Shown one piece after another: positions 17,501 through 25,025 of a stretch of DNA of 64,000 nucleotides (its first letter is position 1; each line of letters starts with the position of its first letter). Under the pieces are notes generated by a model. That model saw only the letters and a program-made list of their open reading frames with translations. It was not told the DNA's origin and searched no databases. The DNA comes from Clostridia bacterium. GTDB taxonomy: Bacteria > Bacillota > Clostridia > Lachnospirales > Lachnospiraceae. The stretch spans positions 62,001 to 126,000 of the forward strand of contig QKJQ01000036.1 in NCBI GenBank assembly GCA_003249225.1, given 5' to 3'. Both the position numbers and the translations under genes were made by a program.

Positions 17501-18100
17501 GTTCAAAAGATACGTGAGGTGGTCGGAGAAAATGTTCCGATCATTATCGTAACCGCGTACGACTATTCGGAAATCGAGGAGGAAGCAAAGAAAAACGGAG
17601 TGAATCTTATTGTGTCAAAACCTTTGTTCCAGTCTTCGGTGTTCGATCTGCTGGTAAGTCAGTACGGGAAGTATAAAGTTGAGATTCCGGAGGTATTTAA
17701 TGAATATCATTTTGATGGAAAAAGAATACTCCTGGTCGAAGACAATGCGATGAATATGGAAATAGCGGCAGAAATCCTCTCCGACGCAGGTTTCCTTGTC
17801 GATGGTGCGGTTAACGGAGAAGAGGCGGTGAAACAATTTTTAGCGTCTGAACCGGGAACCTATCAGATTATTTTAATGGATGTGCAGATGCCGGTTCTGA
17901 ATGGATATGATGCGACGATGCAGATACGAAAGTCGAAGCACCCGGAGTCAGCGACCATTCCGATTCTTGCCATGACGGCAAATGTATTCGCAGAAGAGGT
18001 CGCAAAAGCAATCGAATCCGGTATGAATGAACATATAGCAAAACCGATCGATGCTGATGTGCTCTTCTCGACAATAGCAAAATATCTGAAAGAGGAATAA
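14504..18100 (+). CDS. hybrid sensor histidine kinase with two periplasmic-type SBP3 domains
   Basis: A 1198-residue membrane sensor. A signal peptide (residues 1-26, ending TAEAA) is followed by two solute-binding protein family 3 domains (about 28-260 and 270-495), a transmembrane helix (about 515-535), a PAS-like linker, HisKA with the phospho-acceptor His 696 in MSHEIRTPLNG, HATPase with NLLSNSIKF and GGTGLGLSI, and two receiver domains (Asp 988 in LMDWRMPG and Asp 1126 in LMDVQMPV). It resembles BvgS/EvgS-type kinases but lacks an HPT domain, so it must relay to another protein. It probably senses an amino acid-like ligand. Start 14504 is preferred over 14459 because the signal peptide and GGGGG SD fit it. 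Confidence 0.88.
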   Translation: MQKKVLFILITILFSLCTPAFTAEAATTQVIRVGFFSMEGYHEVSEDGVRSGYGYDYLQKLALFNNWVYEYVGYDKSWDEMLVMLENGEIDLISPGYKDAELAERFAFSEKSMGNSSTILTVKEGSTKYAAEDYGNFDGIRIGVLKDSRYEQTIKDFADEKGFRYQLTLYETEAKMEEALSLGTDIDAIVSSSMRKKENEVILAEFDTKPFYIIVQKDNTELLTQLNDAMEKTSVFFTGIHAELYSKYFISERSSTLAFTAQELAYIEKMQHEGVVIKAAMKPEYLPLSGFEEGRAQGIVADLASYIEERTGLSIEILETANRQEYSTLCSGDEIALILDCAAGFGQAEKFNAKLTKEYLSVPYATVSLKNSKKVEKVAALRNSMIGLYYLPQIYTADQILYFDSNEECITAIKEGEADLCFQNLYTAEQLVHQDEKNKLADEFFDDFSISIGVAVKNTAAPELLSIVNKVMYGMDHSTLDVIINQNTSYPDASFSLIGYIYDEPFSLVVIFIVVVLLVLAEEVLRYKSKKGKLYLQMNQEYARLISYVCSVNDEVSEVNISAGKKKRYHVENNLVLREEEDIREDFLTADIFPEDRDEAATAFSQQAISLMILEGQKAYHEMRVRTEKGDYQWFAYILQGISRDEIHPNNYMLFKRNIDAAKTEAEQKKNQLMDALAVAEQASEAKGVFMSRMSHEIRTPLNGVIGYMAIAQNTMDNQSKVRECIEKAENSARHLLAIINDVLDMSAIESGKMKVANESFDFKQLTSSISTLFYHQAIQKGNRFEAILNDITEEVLIGDPLRLNQILMNLLSNSIKFTPPGGNVFLKITQTMKLADSVYMRFVVEDTGIGMSEEFMNKLFQPFEQQDAGIAQKYGGTGLGLSITKNLVTMMKGVIRVESEPGAGSRFTVELPFGIDHERNRVITAPKEFSKIHALIVDDEVNTCEYIKMLMDRCGVQSEIAVSGKEAVDMVHRAAVEKNDYNLCLMDWRMPGMDGMETVQKIREVVGENVPIIIVTAYDYSEIEEEAKKNGVNLIVSKPLFQSSVFDLLVSQYGKYKVEIPEVFNEYHFDGKRILLVEDNAMNMEIAAEILSDAGFLVDGAVNGEEAVKQFLASEPGTYQIILMDVQMPVLNGYDATMQIRKSKHPESATIPILAMTANVFAEEVAKAIESGMNEHIAKPIDADVLFSTIAKYLKEE

Positions 18101-18245
18101 TGTGCAGGGTTTTTCCAAGTTCCTGAAGCAGATCCGTTGGAAGCAAAAAGGGAAGCTTAAAAAATGAATTGGGAACCAGCGATAGACCCGGCAAATCAAA
18201 AGAATGATAAAAACGAAGAATCCCGGAGTGAAAAAGTAGGGACAG

Positions 18246-18391
18246 AAGAACAGAAGGATAAAAAGACAGTGGAATAGAAAAAAGAAAGACAGAAGGATAG
18301 CGGAATAGAAAGATTAAAGAGTAGAAGAACAGAAAGATAAAAGGATAGCGAAATAGAAAGATTAAAGAGCAGAAGAACTGAAAGATAAAAG
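18246..18391 (+). repeat. purine-rich 48-base tandem repeat
   Basis: Two 48-base units (18296-18343 and 18344-18391) differ at three positions; a decayed copy precedes them and a partial one follows. The plus strand is almost only A and G with a few T. The repeat fills the space between the kinase gene and the SRAP gene and has stops in all plus frames. It could form purine-rich structures or be a replication-slippage product. Confidence 0.8.
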
Positions 18392-18421
18392 GATAAGGAA
18401 AAAAACAGAAACGAGGATACC

Positions 18422-19069
18422 ATGTGCGGAAGATACTATGTTGATGATGAGACAGCCAGAGAGATTGAAAAGCTGGTCAGGGAAATCGATAAAAAACTAG
18501 CTGAAAAATCCGGAAAGAAGGATATTCACCCTTCAGAAACGGCAAGTGTCCTTTGTGAAAAGCAGGAGGAACTTGCGATCCGGCAGCAGTACTGGGGCTT
18601 TTATATGCCTGCGCCGGCGGCTTCAGACCGGCAGCAGAATACTTTACCGAAAAGTCAGACGGCAAAGACAGGAAATATCATCTTTAATGCCAGAATCGAA
18701 AGTGCTTATGATAAGCCAATGTTCTCAGAAAGCATAAGGAACCGGCGAATTATCGTTCCGGCACGAGGCTTTTATGAATGGGATAAGGGTAAGACAAAGC
18801 ATACCTTTTTTGGAAAAGACGGAGAGATCCTTTGCATGGCAGGAGTATATAAGCACTTTGGAGACCAGGAACGGTTCGTAATTCTTACAGCACCAGCCGA
18901 TACCCTGATGGAACCGATCCATGACAGGATGCCCCTGATACTGGAGAAAAATCAGATCGAGGACTGGATCTTTGATGAAAAAGCAGCCAGAAAGCTTGCA
19001 AAGGAAGCAAAGCCGCGCCTTGAGAGAAGAACCGACTACGAGCAGCAAAGTCTTAGTTTTTTAGAGTAA
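18422..19069 (+). CDS. SOS response-associated peptidase (SRAP/HMCES family)
   Basis: A 215-residue SRAP domain. The mature N-terminus is Cys 2 (MCGRYY), which in this family forms a thiazolidine cross-link with abasic sites in single-stranded DNA. The conserved NARIES, VPARGFYEW and the catalytic His in PIHDRMPLIL are all present. It shields abasic sites during replication. The spacing and the neighbouring dinB suggest a DNA-damage locus. The ATG is preceded by a weak ACGAGGAT. Confidence 0.93.
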   Translation: MCGRYYVDDETAREIEKLVREIDKKLAEKSGKKDIHPSETASVLCEKQEELAIRQQYWGFYMPAPAASDRQQNTLPKSQTAKTGNIIFNARIESAYDKPMFSESIRNRRIIVPARGFYEWDKGKTKHTFFGKDGEILCMAGVYKHFGDQERFVILTAPADTLMEPIHDRMPLILEKNQIEDWIFDEKAARKLAKEAKPRLERRTDYEQQSLSFLE

Positions 19070-19114
19070 ACCAAGAAAAAAGAAAAGAAAATAATACGAA
19101 AAAGAATCGGTGAA

Positions 19115-19162
19115 AAAGGAACAATTTTTCGAAATACAAATTCGAACATTTGTTCCTTTTTT
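19115..19162 (+). terminator. terminator hairpin carrying a LexA-like box
   Basis: AAAAAGGAACAA (19114-19125) pairs with TTGTTCCTTTTTT (19150-19162) and would end the SRAP transcript. The right arm contains CGAACATTTGTTCC (19143-19156), which differs from the Gram-positive SOS box CGAACNNNNGTTCG only in the last base. Confidence 0.6.
19143..19156 (+). promoter_or_regulatory. candidate LexA (SOS) operator
   Basis: CGAACATTTGTTCC lies 19 bases upstream of the -35 of the dinB promoter. The core GAAC-N4-GTTC is perfect. DNA polymerase IV genes are classic LexA targets, which fits. The position upstream of the -35 is a little far for simple blocking. Confidence 0.6.
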
Positions 19163-19175
19163 CTTTGTTTCCCTC

Positions 19176-19204
19176 TTTACAAACAGAAAAAATCCTGTTA
19201 TAAT
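19176..19204 (+). promoter_or_regulatory. sigma-A promoter for dinB
   Basis: TTTACA (19176-19181), exact 17-base spacer, perfect TATAAT (19199-19204). The TTG start codon of dinB is 26 bases after the -10. Confidence 0.8.
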
Positions 19205-19230
19205 CTGAGAACAAGGAGGCGAACATACGT

Positions 19231-20496
19231 TTGGATAAAGTTATTTTTCATATTGATGTAAACTCAGCTTTTTTATCCTGGGAAGCGGTTTACCGATTGA
19301 AGCACCTTGGCGGCAACCTGGATTTACGTGAGATACCATCCGCAGTAGGCGGCGACATGGCAATGAGAAGAGGCATTATCCTGGCAAAATCAATTCCTGC
19401 AAAAAAATACGGTGTAAAGACAGGAGAGACCATTAATGAAGCCAGGCAAAAGTGTCCGGAGCTTTTGGTTGTTCCCCCCAATTATGGTCTCTTCGAAAAG
19501 TCCTCTGCGGCTTTTATCAACATACTTCGGGAATACACGCCGGATGTGGAACAGTACAGCATCGATGAGGCATTTTTAGACATGACAGGTACACAGGCGC
19601 TGTTCGGTCCGCCGGTAAAAGTGGCCAACGAGATCAAGGACAGGATTCGGAATGAACTTGGATTTACCGTGAACATCGGAATTTCTTCCAACAAGCTACT
19701 GGCAAAGATGGCGTCAGATTTTAAAAAACCGGATCTGGTGCATACCCTGTTCCCGGAGGAGATGGAGAAGAAGATGTGGCCGCTGCATGTTTCCGATCTC
19801 TTTTTTGTAGGAAGAGCTACGGCAAAGACCCTGTTCAACTTAGGAATCCGTTCCATTGGTGAGCTGGCCGCCGCCGATCCGAAGCTGCTCCGGTATCATC
19901 TGAAAAAACAGGGTGAGATCATTTGGGGCTTTGCGAATGGAATAGATATGTCCGTCGTAGAACCCACGCCACCGGAGAATAAAGGGTATGGCAACAGCAC
20001 GACCATTGCCTTCGATGTAACGGATGCCGGGACAGCAAAGATGGTACTTCTTGGTCTGGCAGAGACAGTTGCGGCCAGACTCAGGCAGAATGAAGTAAAG
20101 GCAGAAGTAATTGCGGTGGGAATAAGGAACAGTGATTTAAGCTATGCCTCGCATCAGATGGTACTGGAGACGCCGACGAATATTACACAGGAGATTCACA
20201 AAGCGGCTGCAAAGCTGTTCGATGAGTTATGGAAAGGGCAGCCAATACGGCATCTGGGAATTCATACATCAAGGATGAAGGAAAAGGATGCGGCAAGACA
20301 ACTTAGCTTATTTGATAAGACAGACTATGAAAAGCTGGAACGTCTGGACGAAACAATCGACGCCATCCGTAAAAAGTATGGTATTGATTCGGTAAAACGT
20401 GCATCGTTTGCCGTACCGAACAAAGTCGATCATATGTCCGGCGGAATATCACGGGAAAAAAGGACCGTGGATTACAGCAGACTTGATATAAAATAA
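19231..20496 (+). CDS. dinB: DNA polymerase IV
   Basis: A 421-residue Y-family translesion polymerase. The palm domain carries the metal ligands in FHIDVNSAFLSWE and YSIDEAFLDM; the thumb shows the helix-hairpin-helix FVGRATAKTLFNLGIRSIGE; the little-finger domain follows. It copies damaged DNA with low fidelity. It starts at TTG with AAGGAGG 11 bases upstream; a rare start may keep expression low. The C-terminal QLSLFDKTDYEK contains a beta-clamp binding motif (QLSLF). Confidence 0.96.
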   Translation: MDKVIFHIDVNSAFLSWEAVYRLKHLGGNLDLREIPSAVGGDMAMRRGIILAKSIPAKKYGVKTGETINEARQKCPELLVVPPNYGLFEKSSAAFINILREYTPDVEQYSIDEAFLDMTGTQALFGPPVKVANEIKDRIRNELGFTVNIGISSNKLLAKMASDFKKPDLVHTLFPEEMEKKMWPLHVSDLFFVGRATAKTLFNLGIRSIGELAAADPKLLRYHLKKQGEIIWGFANGIDMSVVEPTPPENKGYGNSTTIAFDVTDAGTAKMVLLGLAETVAARLRQNEVKAEVIAVGIRNSDLSYASHQMVLETPTNITQEIHKAAAKLFDELWKGQPIRHLGIHTSRMKEKDAARQLSLFDKTDYEKLERLDETIDAIRKKYGIDSVKRASFAVPNKVDHMSGGISREKRTVDYSRLDIK

Positions 20497-20559
20497 CCTT
20501 TTGGCACGTAAGGGCTGAATGATTTGGCGGTGTTATCATCCGTATTATAACATCCAGGT

Positions 20560-20586
20560 CCTTACATCGTTTATAATGTAAGGAGG
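20560..20586 (+). promoter_or_regulatory. hairpin that includes the ribosome binding site
   Basis: CCTTACAT (20560-20567) pairs perfectly with ATGTAAGG (20576-20583). The right arm holds the first four bases of the SD AAGGAGG (20580-20586) for the gene at 20593, so folding would limit translation. Confidence 0.5.
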
Positions 20587-20592
20587 TTTATT

Positions 20593-20913
20593 ATGGCGTT
20601 TGGAATAGGAACGAATACAGAAACGCCGGTTTTTGATGAAATACGCGGGAAGCAGGTCCCGATAGCCTGTGAGTGCTGGTTCGACAGCAAGGGTCAAAGC
20701 ATGCCCCGGTTATTCAAATACGAGAATGAAGCAGGAATGGTATGCACGGTGCGAAGCATTCGTGTATGCTATCTGGAAGAGAAAAATTACGCAGGAATCT
20801 CCTCCAGGGAGTACGATTGTGAAATCATAGAAAATGGTGCACAAGAGCGAATTAAACTCATTTTTTTTATGGAGCACTGCCGATGGGTAATGGTTCTTCC
20901 TGGAGCATTGTGA
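20593..20913 (+). CDS. hypothetical protein downstream of dinB
   Basis: A 106-residue protein, rich in Cys (six) and aromatic residues, with no signal peptide or membrane helix. The beta-rich middle (VCTVRSIRVCYLEEKNYAGI) and the ending KLIFFMEHCRWVMVLPGAL do not match a family I can name with certainty. It follows dinB by about 100 bases. Its SD is strong but partly enclosed in a hairpin. Confidence 0.6.
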   Translation: MAFGIGTNTETPVFDEIRGKQVPIACECWFDSKGQSMPRLFKYENEAGMVCTVRSIRVCYLEEKNYAGISSREYDCEIIENGAQERIKLIFFMEHCRWVMVLPGAL

Positions 20914-21116
20914 GAGAAACAGACAATTCCTTCACAATACGCATAAAACAGTGTAGGAATGAGGAAAAAGCTGAAATAATTTATCTTATAAGAGAGAAAG
21001 CAGACGAATTACAATCGTACTGTTTTCTCTTTTTTACTTATGGTGTTTACGTTGACTTTCAAATGGGGATTTGTTAAACTTTTCTTGGATAAAAGACATG
21101 AAAAGAGGATACTGGC

Positions 21117-22973
21117 ATGATAAAAAGCATTAACATACAAAAGGCTTCAAGAAAAGTTTTCTTAATTACCGTAGATATCTGCTCAGTCATTGCTGCATCG
21201 ATCGGTGCGCTGCTTCTTCGTTTTAATCTAAGCTTATCATCGATAGACTCCGTCTTCCTTGATACGGCATGGGCGTTCCTGATTATTTTGATTCCGATGA
21301 CAATCATTGTGTTTTCAGTGTTTCATTTATATCAAAGCTTGTGGGCGTATGCCGGGGTTGTGGAATTTGAGAGCATTGTAGCGGCAAGCATTGTTGTGTC
21401 GGCACTTCAGGCAGCGATCATGATGCTTCTTCAGTTGTCTATGCCAAGAAGTTATTATCTGCTATTTGGTATGGTGCTTGTTATTATTGTCGGAGCGTCA
21501 AGGTTCGGTTACCGGGCTTTGCGTCATAACAGACAAAAAAGAAGCAATCGTGGCGATATGCGTAATGTAATGGTCATCGGTGCAGGCGAGGCAGGCAATG
21601 CCATCGTAAAAGAGCTTATTTCAAGTGCTCATCTTCATCAGAACATTCCCTGTATCATTGATGATGATCCGTTGAAGATAGGCAGTTATATTCAGGGTGT
21701 TAAAGTTGTTGGAAATCGTGACAGTATATTAGAGAATGTTGAACGGTATGCTATCGATGATATTATCATTGCGATTCCCTCGGCCAGTAAAAAAGTAATA
21801 CGGGAAATTACGGAGATCTGCAAGGAGAGCACCTGCGAACTTAAGATTCTGCCGGGTATGTATCAGCTTGTTACAGGTGAAGCAAGTATCAGCAAGCTGA
21901 GAAACGTAGAGATCGGAGATTTACTTGGAAGAGATGCCATTGAGGTGGATCTTAATTCCATTATGAGCTATGTTAAGGATAAAGTTGTAATGGTGACTGG
22001 CGGCGGTGGCTCGATCGGAAGTGAGCTGTGCCGGCAGATTGCGGCACATCAGCCAAAACAGCTGATCATACTTGATATCTATGAAAACAATGCCTACGAT
22101 ATTCAGCAGGAACTGATCCGGACTTATCCAAAGCTTAATCTGGAAGTCCTGATTGCTTCCGTGCGGAACAGCCTGCGTATTGAAAAGATTTTTGAAATGT
22201 ATCGCCCGGAGATCGTATACCATGCAGCGGCACACAAGCATGTACCATTGATGGAGAAAAGTCCGAACGAAGCGATAAAGAATAATGTATTTGGTACTTT
22301 GACTGTTGTAAAGGCCTCCGATCGTTATAGTGTTAAGCGCTTTGTTATGATTTCGACAGATAAAGCGGTGAACCCGACCAATGTCATGGGTGCGACCAAG
22401 CGGATCTGCGAGATGATCATACAGACCTATAACAATAAATCAAAAACAGAATTTGTAGCAGTACGTTTCGGCAATGTACTTGGAAGTAACGGCAGTGTAA
22501 TTCCGCTTTTTAAAAAGCAGTTGGAACAAGGTGGTCCGATTACGGTCACACATCCAGGAATCATTCGTTATTTTATGACAATACCGGAAGCTGTTTCGCT
22601 GGTTTTACAGGCAGGTGCTTATGCAAGAGGCGGTGAGATCTTTGTTCTAAATATGGGAGAACCGGTCAGAATCCTTGATTTGGCAAAGAATCTGATACGG
22701 TTTTCCGGATATATACCGAATGAGGAAATCCTGATTGAATTCACGGGCCTGCGTCCGGGAGAAAAGCTATACGAAGAACTGCTTATGAAAGAAGAAGGCC
22801 TTCGGAATACAGAAAATCAGCTGATCCATATCGCAAGACCCATTAATATGAACGAACGCATTTTTGAGCTTCAGCTGGAAGAGCTTTTTGAAGTCAGTCA
22901 GAAGGAGCCGGAAGATGTCAGAAGAATGATCGAGCAGATCGTACCGACGTATGTTAATCAGAAAAGCGAATGA
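21117..22973 (+). CDS. UDP-sugar 4,6-dehydratase, membrane type (CapD/PglF family)
   Basis: A 618-residue inner-membrane enzyme. Four transmembrane helices lie in residues 15-135, then a first nucleotide-binding fold (VMVIGAGEAGNAIVKEL, about 143-160) and the catalytic SDR domain (VMVTGGGGSIGSELCR, about 290), with the CapD-type active segment MISTDKAVNPTNVMGATKR, where Met and Lys replace the usual Tyr-Lys pair. It probably converts UDP-GlcNAc to a 4-keto-6-deoxy sugar for capsule, glycan or flagellin glycosylation. It stands alone here with no glycosyltransferases, which is unusual for this family. Confidence 0.92.
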   Translation: MIKSINIQKASRKVFLITVDICSVIAASIGALLLRFNLSLSSIDSVFLDTAWAFLIILIPMTIIVFSVFHLYQSLWAYAGVVEFESIVAASIVVSALQAAIMMLLQLSMPRSYYLLFGMVLVIIVGASRFGYRALRHNRQKRSNRGDMRNVMVIGAGEAGNAIVKELISSAHLHQNIPCIIDDDPLKIGSYIQGVKVVGNRDSILENVERYAIDDIIIAIPSASKKVIREITEICKESTCELKILPGMYQLVTGEASISKLRNVEIGDLLGRDAIEVDLNSIMSYVKDKVVMVTGGGGSIGSELCRQIAAHQPKQLIILDIYENNAYDIQQELIRTYPKLNLEVLIASVRNSLRIEKIFEMYRPEIVYHAAAHKHVPLMEKSPNEAIKNNVFGTLTVVKASDRYSVKRFVMISTDKAVNPTNVMGATKRICEMIIQTYNNKSKTEFVAVRFGNVLGSNGSVIPLFKKQLEQGGPITVTHPGIIRYFMTIPEAVSLVLQAGAYARGGEIFVLNMGEPVRILDLAKNLIRFSGYIPNEEILIEFTGLRPGEKLYEELLMKEEGLRNTENQLIHIARPINMNERIFELQLEELFEVSQKEPEDVRRMIEQIVPTYVNQKSE

Positions 22974-23032
22974 TTTTCACTGAACGAAATTGGAGCGCAA
23001 CAATGAAAGAGTAGCGGTCAGCTGCTCGGAAA

Positions 23033-23080
23033 AAAGAAAAAGACATAAAATATTCGTGATAAATCACAAACTTTTATGCC
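23033..23080 (-). terminator. terminator of minus-strand surface protein gene
   Basis: CATAAAA / TTTTATG encloses an inner hairpin GTGAT / ATCAC. On the minus strand it is followed by TTTTTCTTTTTT. It also follows the plus-strand dehydratase gene. Confidence 0.65.
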
Positions 23081-23089
23081 TTATGTAAA

Positions 23090-24370
23090 TCATTGCTGGA
23101 TAGGAAATGTAAGGTAGCTGTCTCCTGATTCGGCGTAGAACAAAGAATCAGAGATTCCGACAAGGTAGTAAAAGGTGTCAGAAAGTGTAAAGAGTTCACT
23201 GCTTGTTTTTGTTTCGGGGTAAAGTATAACATAGGCAGTCGGTGAACCGGAATCCCAGGTGAATATGGGAAGATAACAGACCTCTGCATCAATGACCGGC
23301 TGTCCGTATTTTGGGTTGCTTATTGTGGTATTGAGTGTGATATCTGCCCTGTTTCCCTGATAGATGTCATAGATTACGGCAGTCGAGGAAGAGAAACCAA
23401 CAAAGGCATAATGATCAAAGCAGCTTAAGGTATCAATAACAGGACAATCTTCGGAAAGATAAGCAAGTTCTAACGTTTCTGTGTTCAATCGTAGCAGAGA
23501 AGTCGTTCCGTTTTCATCGGTAAGCATAAACAACAGATAAGAATCGCAGGGAACCAGATGATGAAGACTGTAACCATCAGGGAATGAAAAAAGAATTCCG
23601 CTGTTATTTCCATCAAGATCTGCTTCAAGCAGTGAAGATTCAACGGCTCCGGTCTCATCGTCATACGTATAATATGCATAATACATGAGTTCATTGGTCA
23701 CAGTAAATGTATTGCTTAATTCAGGGCTTCCGTAAAAGGAGGCATAGACAAGAGTGATGTCTGATCCATCTTTTTTCATTCGAATATAAAGTGACAACTC
23801 ATCTTTTCCCCAGTAATCGTACTGAACGTAGACATATTCACTGGAGACCAGTGCGCCAACAAAGAACCAGTCAGCACTGGAAGCCATGGTATCCCCTGAA
23901 AAATACTGGGAAAGATCAATATAATCAGCAACAAATAAGGTAGAAGTAGCTCCGTCAGCGGAAGTGAATGTAACATGACCGTCACCTTGAAAGGATAATT
24001 CGCCAAGATCGCTGCGACATATTGAAAAACCGTTGTAGTAGTTCGTGTAAGAGATTCCATCCGTTGTTGTCTTTTTTCCGGTCGTAATAAAGGAGAAAAG
24101 ATCAGAGTGCGGATTGCTTCCGTTCGTATCGATCAATTTCGCGGGATCAGCGGTAACAATTGAGGTATCCGAAGGAGTATCTGTCCCTTCGGCAGAATTG
24201 TTGTCTGCGGTGTTTTGATTATCTGATAAAGCCGCCGTAACGGATGGGTTCGTCGATGGTTTACCTGACGAGTCATCGGTTCCGATAAAGTATTTCGAAC
24301 TGATTACCAGCAATACTGCCAAAAGCAGCATGAGAAAAATAGTAACCAGCTGAATTCCATATTTTTTCAT
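23090..24370 (-). CDS. membrane-anchored beta-propeller-like surface protein
   Basis: A 426-residue protein with an N-terminal transmembrane anchor (residues 6-26), a Ser/Thr/Asp/Asn-rich linker to about residue 85, and an outside domain with repeated beta units (EYVYVQYDYWGKDELSLYI, SYLLFMLTDENGTTSLLRL). Such units resemble DUF5050-type six-bladed propellers. No enzyme motif is seen. The ATG at 24370 has GAGGAT six bases upstream, so the longer form from 24418 is rejected. A ligand-binding or adhesion role is an inference. Confidence 0.65.
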   Translation of the reverse strand: MKKYGIQLVTIFLMLLLAVLLVISSKYFIGTDDSSGKPSTNPSVTAALSDNQNTADNNSAEGTDTPSDTSIVTADPAKLIDTNGSNPHSDLFSFITTGKKTTTDGISYTNYYNGFSICRSDLGELSFQGDGHVTFTSADGATSTLFVADYIDLSQYFSGDTMASSADWFFVGALVSSEYVYVQYDYWGKDELSLYIRMKKDGSDITLVYASFYGSPELSNTFTVTNELMYYAYYTYDDETGAVESSLLEADLDGNNSGILFSFPDGYSLHHLVPCDSYLLFMLTDENGTTSLLRLNTETLELAYLSEDCPVIDTLSCFDHYAFVGFSSSTAVIYDIYQGNRADITLNTTISNPKYGQPVIDAEVCYLPIFTWDSGSPTAYVILYPETKTSSELFTLSDTFYYLVGISDSLFYAESGDSYLTFPIQQ

Positions 24371-24818
24371 GAGTATCCTCGTATTCCGGTGCTTTTGCAT
24401 GATGATGCATGGGCACATAGTATAATATTAATAATGTATGAAAAGCGCATCCAAGACCGTTTCTTGTGTTCAAATGCCTAAGACATCATATCATAATCAT
24501 GGGTTCAATACAACCCGAAAATGATATACAAATAGAAATAAATGGCATATTATGTAATTTTATGAGCGCGTACAATCGAAAAATTTATTATAAATCCAAC
24601 GAATTCTGTATTTGATATAAGTAAAGTATGACCAAGTGACGATATACTTACAGAATACTATGCTCAAAAGGAACTTTGAGTAAGAAATACAGTCAGAGAA
24701 TGCATACGAAAAGCAAATGCATCGGGAATCCGCCGTTTTGATATTCGAATCTTCGAAAAAGTTTTATTGTTGGAGAATCTTTTCTATCTATGTAATCCTG
24801 TGCTGTAAATTTTTCAGT
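24371..24818. other. intergenic stretch
   Basis: About 450 AT-rich bases between divergent genes. No gene, tRNA or strong terminator is seen. An open frame starting at 24717 only exists because it runs into the tandem repeat that follows. Confidence 0.5.
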
Positions 24819-25005
24819 GTTATAAATCTTTGTGTTATAAATCTTTGTGTTATAAATCTTTGTGTTATAAATCTTTGTGTTATAAATCTTTGTGTTATAA
24901 ATCTTTGTGTTATAAATTTTTCTATGTTATAAATCTTTCTGTGCTATAAAATCTTTCTGTGCTATAAAATCTTTCTGTAGTATAAAATTTTACCTTGTTA
25001 TAAAA
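24819..25005 (+). repeat. tandem repeat array with changing unit length
   Basis: Six perfect copies of GTTATAAATCTTTGT (24819-24908) are followed by two 17-base units (GTTATAAA...), three 18-base units (GCTATAAAATCTTTCTGT and variants) and a last GTTATAAAAATT that runs into the SD of the next gene. Every unit contains a TATAAA/TATAAT-like core. It forms the whole leader of the gene at 25026. Confidence 0.9.
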
Positions 25006-25025
25006 ATTGAAGGAGGGTGTCTTCT

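Noticed and set aside
24717..24932. Frame coding a VINLC pentapeptide repeat
   Set aside because: It is the translation of the 15-base DNA repeat; no SD and no plausible protein.
24819..25005. Possible CRISPR array or replication iterons
   Set aside because: Units are directly adjacent without spacers, no cas genes, and no replication gene nearby.
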